Source of the DNA: Actinomycetota bacterium
Lineage (GTDB): Bacteria; Actinomycetota; Actinomycetes; Nanopelagicales; Nanopelagicaceae
Reading direction: 5' to 3'
NCBI GenBank assembly: GCA_015660815.1
Contig: JACSDF010000007.1
Coordinates: 1 to 53,856 of the forward strand
Length of the DNA: 53,856 nt
This document shows, piece by piece, positions 49,365 through 53,856 of this stretch (positions are counted from its first letter, which is position 1; every line of letters starts with the position of its first letter). Made by a program: the position numbers and the translations under genes. The notes under the pieces are model-generated. The model worked only from the letters and a program-made list of their open reading frames with translations. It was not told the DNA's origin and did not search any database.

Positions 49365-49534
49365 TAGCGGGTTTCGCGGTGAAGTGTCGAAAGCTTGCAA
49401 CGAGGACAGAACTTCTTGAGCTCCATGCGGTCAGGATCGTTGCGGCGGTTCTTCTTTGTTATGTAATTACGCTCTTTGCAATCGACGCAGGCCATGGTGA
49501 TCTTCGGACGTACGTCCGTGCTCTTACTTGCCAT
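49364..49534 (-). CDS. rpmG: 50S ribosomal protein L33, zinc-binding type
   Basis: 56 residues from the ATG at 49534. Four cysteines form the zinc site ([10 protein letters not shown] and FCPRCKLST). A longer frame beginning 63 bases upstream has no L33 homology. Follows tRNA-Met with two hairpins between. Confidence 0.95.
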   Translation of the reverse strand: MASKSTDVRPKITMACVDCKERNYITKKNRRNDPDRMELKKFCPRCKLSTLHRETR

Positions 49535-49568
49535 GGTCTTACTCCTTCTATCGATTTCTGAACGGACT

Positions 49569-49617
49569 ATTGAGTGGCTTAGGTTACCTGAGGCCACTCA
49601 ATGCGCGAAATTCGCGC
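49569..49617 (-). other. two hairpins between tRNA-Met and rpmG
   Basis: GCGCG/CGCGC (49603-49607 and 49613-49617, loop 5) and a perfect 10-bp stem ATTGAGTGGC/GCCACTCAAT (49569-49578 and 49593-49602, loop 14). No T run follows either on the minus strand. They may guide tRNA 3' processing or form an rpmG leader. Confidence 0.5.
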
Positions 49618-49629
49618 AGGAATTACTCG

Positions 49630-49703
49630 TAGCGGGAGCGGGACTTGAACCCACGACACAGCGATTATGAGCCGCTTGCTCTACCAAGCTGAGCTACCCC
49701 GCC
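49630..49703 (-). tRNA. trnM: tRNA-Met (CAT), elongator
   Basis: 74-base cloverleaf, acceptor start GGCGGGG, anticodon loop CTCATAA giving CAT, T arm GGGTTCAAGTCCC. It lacks the three G-C pairs and the unpaired first base of the initiator, so elongator Met is preferred. A lysidine-modified Ile tRNA is less likely given the tRNA-Thr/Met/rpmG context. Confidence 0.92.
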
Positions 49704-49751
49704 AGGGGTGTGCTTTGAAAAGAACCACTTCTGATGAAGGGATCCTGTTCG

Positions 49752-49824
49752 AGCCCCCCACCGGAATCGGACCGGTGACCTTTTCCTTACCATGGAAACG
49801 CTCTACCAACTGAGCTAGGGGGGC
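49752..49824 (-). tRNA. trnT: tRNA-Thr (GGT)
   Basis: 73-base cloverleaf. Perfect acceptor GCCCCCC/GGGGGGC, anticodon stem TTTCC/GGAAA with loop ATGGTAA giving anticodon GGT, T arm CCGGTCCGATTCCGG. 48 bases upstream of tRNA-Met on the same strand. Confidence 0.97.
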
Positions 49825-49895
49825 GCTGATTCTTCGTCAGCAACAGTCGAGTGCTGAGCGTACAGGCAGTCAGGGAGTTTCTGAAAATCCTTTCG

Positions 49896-50846
49896 TTACG
49901 TTGCAGGATTTAGCGTAATTTTGCCAGTTGTTCCACGAGCCAACATTGCTTTATGCGCCTCAACTGCTTGGCTTAAACCGAAAGTTGCACCGATTATCGG
50001 TTTTAGCTTTCCGCTTTCGACTAATGAAAATAACTCAGCAATAACATCATTCAATAGTGTTTTACTGCCGAAACAGTGTGAGAGCCAAAAACCCGTAATC
50101 GTTTTTGAACCACCCATAAGAGAACCTGGATGAATCACTGTCGGAGCTGTTCGAGATGCCATTCCGTATGTAATGAGTCGACCAAATGGAGCCAGTGCTT
50201 CAAGGCTTGCATCAAATGTCTTGCCTCCGACCATTTCTAAAACTAAATCTACTTGCTTGCCGTTATTTGCCTCGAGAATTGATTCATGTAGTTTCTCTTG
50301 ATCAGCATCGATAACAACGTCAGCGCCTAACGACTTTGCTAAATCGCGCTTTGCTTGGGTTGATGCAACGGCAATGACTTTTGCGCCCCACATTTTTGCA
50401 AGTTGAATTGCAATTGTTCCAACTCCACCGGCAGCTGCATGAATCACGACACTTTCTCCAGCTTTGACATGCCCAACTGTTTTTAAAATGTGCCAAGCTG
50501 TTGAGCCCTGAACTAACATGCACAAAGCCTGTTCGTCAGTAACGTCATCTGGAATTGCAATCATGGCCGCGCTATATGCCAGAGCTTTTTGTGCATATCC
50601 CCCGCTTGCAACTGGAGTTAAAACACGAACTCCTAAAGCGGTTGTGCCAACAACTTCGATCCCTGGTACTAATGGAAGACGCTGAGGTGAAAGATAGGAG
50701 TTCTCGGTTTGATGCGTATCGGCGTAGTTGATTCCGATTGAAGTTACATCAATTACCTCTTGACCTTGACCTGGAATCGGATCTGGCAGATCGACAAATT
50801 GCATGGATTCTGGACCGCCAAATGCGGTGATTTGTATTGCTTTCAT
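49896..50846 (-). CDS. NADPH:quinone oxidoreductase-like MDR protein
   Basis: 316-residue medium-chain dehydrogenase/reductase without the zinc cysteines, i.e. the quinone reductase/zeta-crystallin branch (MKAIQITAFGGPESMQFVDL at the start). The nucleotide-binding site is AAAGGVGTIAIQLAKMWGAK near residue 140-160. Two bases after the permease gene, so it is in the sugar transporter transcript, though the functional link is unclear. Confidence 0.9.
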   Translation of the reverse strand: MKAIQITAFGGPESMQFVDLPDPIPGQGQEVIDVTSIGINYADTHQTENSYLSPQRLPLVPGIEVVGTTALGVRVLTPVASGGYAQKALAYSAAMIAIPDDVTDEQALCMLVQGSTAWHILKTVGHVKAGESVVIHAAAGGVGTIAIQLAKMWGAKVIAVASTQAKRDLAKSLGADVVIDADQEKLHESILEANNGKQVDLVLEMVGGKTFDASLEALAPFGRLITYGMASRTAPTVIHPGSLMGGSKTITGFWLSHCFGSKTLLNDVIAELFSLVESGKLKPIIGATFGLSQAVEAHKAMLARGTTGKITLNPAT

Positions 50847-50848
50847 TG

Positions 50849-51745
50849 TTATCCCTTAGTAGAGCCGAGAGTTAATCCTGATACAAATTGTTTACGTAAA
50901 ATAAAGAAAACAATTAATGTTGGTAACGCTGCGATAACCGCACCAGCTGCTAATAAGTTGTAATCAGTCACGAACTCCCCTTGTAATCGACCCAAGGCCG
51001 AAGTTATCGGTCGTTTAGAATCCGTCGACATCAAGACCAGAGCCCAAAAGAAATCGTTATAAATCCAGGTTGTCATCAAAACTGCAAGTGAAGCTAAGGC
51101 TGGACGTAACAATGGAAGCATCACCTTTGTATAGTGCGTAAATACGGTTGCACCATCGACCATTGCAGATTCGCTAATTTCTTTAGGAACAGTCTTCATA
51201 TAACTAGATAACACAAAGGTAGCAAAACCCATTTGGAAAGCTACGTGAATTAATACAACACCCCAGGGCGAATCATATAAAAGTCTCGGGATTCCAACGG
51301 CTTTACCCAAGGTGATGTACATTTTAAAGACAGGAATAAAGACAAGTTGAGCTGGTAGTAAATTGCCGGCGGTAAATAGCAAAAGAAGAGATACATTCCA
51401 CTTAAATGAGTAGCGGCTAACCACGAAAGCGATTAATGAGCCAAAAAATAGAGTTAAGAAAACCGCAGGAATTGTAATTAACGCGGTATTAAAAAAGTAT
51501 GTTGGAAGTTCCATGCGCGAGATAGCATCGGCATAGTTCGACAAATTTAATACTTCTGGAACTGAAAATAGACCGTTAGCTCGAACCTCTTTATACGGGC
51601 GAAGGGAGGACCAGATTGTCCAAACGATGGGAAAGATCCATACGATGGCAAAAAAACCAATAAATAGGGAAATAAAGCGATCTTTAATTTTCTGCTTATT
51701 ACGATACTTCGTTGCCGCGGCTTGAAGCTCTACATCGATGCTCAT
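50849..51745 (-). CDS. carbohydrate ABC transporter permease, MalG type
   Basis: 298 residues, six helices, with the ATPase-contacting EAA loop SESAMVDGATVFTHYTKVML near residue 195-215. MalG/UgpE-type proteins end close to the membrane, as here. Four-base overlap with the other permease. No ATPase gene lies in the window, so it may be encoded elsewhere or shared (MsiK-like). Confidence 0.93.
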   Translation of the reverse strand: MSIDVELQAAATKYRNKQKIKDRFISLFIGFFAIVWIFPIVWTIWSSLRPYKEVRANGLFSVPEVLNLSNYADAISRMELPTYFFNTALITIPAVFLTLFFGSLIAFVVSRYSFKWNVSLLLLFTAGNLLPAQLVFIPVFKMYITLGKAVGIPRLLYDSPWGVVLIHVAFQMGFATFVLSSYMKTVPKEISESAMVDGATVFTHYTKVMLPLLRPALASLAVLMTTWIYNDFFWALVLMSTDSKRPITSALGRLQGEFVTDYNLLAAGAVIAALPTLIVFFILRKQFVSGLTLGSTKG

Positions 51746-52656
51746 TGGACATCACTCTTAAAAGTTGTGCGTAAGTAAGCAATTATCGGTCCAATCGAAA
51801 GTACAAAGAGGATGACAGCGTAGGCCGCGCCTTTCATAGATGCGCCTTCTCCGGCGATATTTTGAAATACCAATGTACCCAAAATCGGGAAGCCGGCGGA
51901 TGAGCCATAAATAATATAAACAATATCGAAAGCTCGAAGCGATTCAATAATTGTGATGACAATGACAATGACGTTTACCGGTTTCATAGCGGGGAAAATA
52001 ACCTTTTTAAACGTCTGCCACTCAGTTGCGCCATCTAACGAGGCTGCTTCACGCAAGGCCATATCGACTGATTTGAGCCCTGCTAAATAAAGCAACATGA
52101 TGTAGCCAATATGTCGCCATGATGCAATTGTCAAAATCACGTAAATATTAATGTCGTAGTTACCGAAAAATGAGATCGCATTATCAATATCGCGCCCAAA
52201 GAGACCATTAACGAAGCCATCTGGGCGAAGAAGGAAGTTCCAGATAATTCCAGTGACTGCTAAGGAGAGAACAACAGGTAAGTAATAAGCAGTTTCATAA
52301 AATTTGTGTCCACGAATCTGACGATCGATTTGATAGGCCAAGAGGATTCCAATTGGAGTAGCTATACCTGCAAACCAAGCTAACCAAATAATGTTGTTTT
52401 GAATCGCTTCCCAAAAAGCGGGAGTATCAACGAAAATATTCTTATAGTTTGCAAACCCTGCCCATTTTATTCGAGATATCGAAATTCCCGACCAATAAGT
52501 AAATGAGAGAACAATTGTCAAAAACGCCGGAACCCAAACAAGTAATAAGTGGAAGAAAAGTGGAACTCCGACAAAAGCAGTGAGTGTCGTTCTATCTGCC
52601 CTAGAAAAAGCTCGACGGCGATGGGGTTTTTTACTGTCCATCGCCGTCGAGTTCAT
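51742..52656 (-). CDS. carbohydrate ABC transporter permease, MalF type
   Basis: 304 residues, six helices, EAA loop REAASLDGATEWQTFKKVIF near residue 213-233. The first 20 residues (NSTAMDSKKPHRRRAF) are encoded by a strong inverted repeat that resembles a terminator; see the separate entry. An AGG about 9 bases before the ATG is a weak ribosome-binding site; M6 is an alternative start. 56 bases after the binding-protein gene. Confidence 0.93.
   Translation of the reverse strand: MNSTAMDSKKPHRRRAFSRADRTTLTAFVGVPLFFHLLLVWVPAFLTIVLSFTYWSGISISRIKWAGFANYKNIFVDTPAFWEAIQNNIIWLAWFAGIATPIGILLAYQIDRQIRGHKFYETAYYLPVVLSLAVTGIIWNFLLRPDGFVNGLFGRDIDNAISFFGNYDINIYVILTIASWRHIGYIMLLYLAGLKSVDMALREAASLDGATEWQTFKKVIFPAMKPVNVIVIVITIIESLRAFDIVYIIYGSSAGFPILGTLVFQNIAGEGASMKGAAYAVILFVLSIGPIIAYLRTTFKSDVQ
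52606..52651 (-). terminator. terminator-like hairpin over the start of the permease gene
   Basis: Perfect 14-bp arms CTCGACGGCGATGG (52611-52624) and CCATCGCCGTCGAG (52638-52651), loop 13. On the minus strand the stem is followed at once by CTTTTTCT. It begins 5 bases inside the coding region. It could cause partial termination after the binding-protein gene, keep permease levels low, or hinder translation of the permease. Confidence 0.65.
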
Positions 52657-52712
52657 CTTTTAGACCTATCTCTTAGTTAGTAATTTTTACGAATAGTAAT
52701 TGAAATTACAAA

Positions 52713-53856
52713 CTATGCAAGAGGAGGTAGTGCATCCCATTGTGCTTGGAGGCTGTCAACAATCTTGTTAACATCCTTAGGATTCTTAAACCATGACTGA
52801 ATTGCAGGACCAACAACTGGGCCAGCAAAGTCAGGACGTGTATCGCGATCGAGGAACTGAGTGATGTACTTTGCCTCAGCCATAACCGCTAGTTGCTCCT
52901 TTTGGAAAGGATCATATGTTGATGTGTCTTGACCCTTGTTGGCTGAGGTCATTGGAATGGATTTGCCATCGGCATCCTTGGCATCAAGCATTGCTTGAAC
53001 GCCTTCCATGTCTCCAGCAAACTTCAAGAAGTCAGCTCCACCAGCATTATTTGCACCATTTGCAGCCACGCAGAAACCATCGATAGGTGCATCGACTGTG
53101 TCGCGACCAAACTCTGGATTGATTTCTGGGAATGGAATGATTGAAAGATCGGCATAATCTGCTTCAGATTGCTCTTTGAAGTTTCCACCGAACCATGAGC
53201 CCATAAGCATTGATCCAGCTTTCTTCTGTAGAAGGAGCTGCATAGCGCCATCCCACTCGAGATCTAGAACGTTTGGATTCATGTAAGGGATCAACATCTC
53301 CCAATACTTAAATACTTCTAGAACCTTTGCATCGGTCCACTTTTCGCGACCGGCCAAAAGATCTACGTGGAACTGATATCCATTGATACGTGCATTAAGA
53401 ATGTCGAAAGTTCCCATTGCTTCCCAGCCGCCCTTATCGCCAGCTGCAAATCCAACAAGACCCTTCTTCTTCATGCCATCTAGCATCTTGAGGAACTCAT
53501 CCCAGTTAGTCACTGTGTCGGCACTTAGACCGAGATCAGCAAACATTGACTTACGGAAGTGCATGCCCCATGGGTACCAAGACTGTGGAACAAAATATTG
53601 CTTTCCATCTAGTCCAGTTGCTGCAGTTTTGTAGCTCTCTGCATACTGATCACCAATTGTGTCCCACACTTCTGTGAGATCTGCAAGCAATCCCTGCTCT
53701 GCAAAGAACTGCATACGGTATCCGGCCATCCATTGGAAGGCATCGTCTGGTGTTCCCTGTAGATATTGTGAAAGATTGTTCTGGAATGCATTTGACTCTG
53801 TTGCGTTGTATGTAACTTCATTTCCAGTCTTTGTTGTATAAGCAGCAACCAAGGCC
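52713..53856 (-). CDS. sugar ABC transporter substrate-binding protein (N-terminus outside window)
   Basis: The frame is open to the window edge and the visible 380 residues lack a signal peptide and start. Family-1 binding-protein features are NNLSQYLQGTPDDAFQWMAG, GLLADLTEVWDTIGDQY, YFVPQSWYPWGMHFRKSMFA and KKAGSMLMGSWFGGNFKEQS. The MalF/MalG neighbours agree. Ligand is unknown but many aromatic residues fit a sugar site. First gene of the transporter operon as far as visible. Confidence 0.92.
   Translation of the reverse strand, partial: ALVAAYTTKTGNEVTYNATESNAFQNNLSQYLQGTPDDAFQWMAGYRMQFFAEQGLLADLTEVWDTIGDQYAESYKTAATGLDGKQYFVPQSWYPWGMHFRKSMFADLGLSADTVTNWDEFLKMLDGMKKKGLVGFAAGDKGGWEAMGTFDILNARINGYQFHVDLLAGREKWTDAKVLEVFKYWEMLIPYMNPNVLDLEWDGAMQLLLQKKAGSMLMGSWFGGNFKEQSEADYADLSIIPFPEINPEFGRDTVDAPIDGFCVAANGANNAGGADFLKFAGDMEGVQAMLDAKDADGKSIPMTSANKGQDTSTYDPFQKEQLAVMAEAKYITQFLDRDTRPDFAGPVVGPAIQSWFKNPKDVNKIVDSLQAQWDALPPLA

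Overview
The window looks like a core chromosomal segment of a low-GC actinobacterium. Gene order (tRNA-Trp, secE, nusG, rplK, rplA, rplJ, rplL, rpoB, rpoC; rpsL, rpsG, fusA, tuf, then S10, spc and alpha operons; rpmG followed by two MaoC-type genes and murB) and protein features (RpoB and RpoC N-termini, zinc-type S4, S14, L33 and L36) point to Actinobacteria. Base composition by rough sampling is about 45 percent GC, which together with the compact layout fits freshwater Nanopelagicales (acI, Planktophila-like). That placement is inference.

Layout. 1-23311 (minus strand): one nearly unbroken ribosomal superoperon from rpsL to the start of rpoA. It is interrupted between map and infA by a tripartite tricarboxylate transporter (tctC-tctB-tctA) and an MFS gene that lacks its first membrane helix. 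23312-32887: a roughly 9.5-kb accessory stretch with a VOC protein, an acetate transporter, a GNAT acetyltransferase, an alpha/beta hydrolase, two VapBC-type toxin-antitoxin pairs, a GC-richer metal module (CmtR-like sensor, a small CDF-like transporter, a divergent zinc CDF exporter), purine nucleoside phosphorylase, a Ste24 protease, a small membrane protein and a PPOX protein. 32888-45360: rpoC, rpoB, rplL, rplJ, an antiporter, rplA, rplK, nusG, secE and tRNA-Trp, all on the minus strand. 45477-49824: an aminotransferase on the plus strand, then murB, a CysS-tail/glycosyltransferase fusion, two MaoC genes, rpmG, tRNA-Met and tRNA-Thr on the minus strand. 49896-53856: a quinone-oxidoreductase-like gene and a sugar ABC transporter (two permeases and a binding protein cut by the window end).

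Most interesting signals: a 69-bp (23-residue) coding repeat shared by the C-terminus of L10 and the N-terminus of NusG; a 22-bp palindrome over the start codon of the CmtR-like gene, with a promoter placed for leaderless transcription and a likely ATT start in the next gene; a fusion of a cysteinyl-tRNA-synthetase-like tail to a glycosyltransferase; a 14-bp terminator-like hairpin covering the first codons of an ABC permease; an L10-type leader attenuator; a structured leader before rpsM; and transport genes lodged within two ribosomal gene clusters. I saw no CRISPR array, insertion sequence, rRNA gene or phage gene. No wholly new multigene system is evident.
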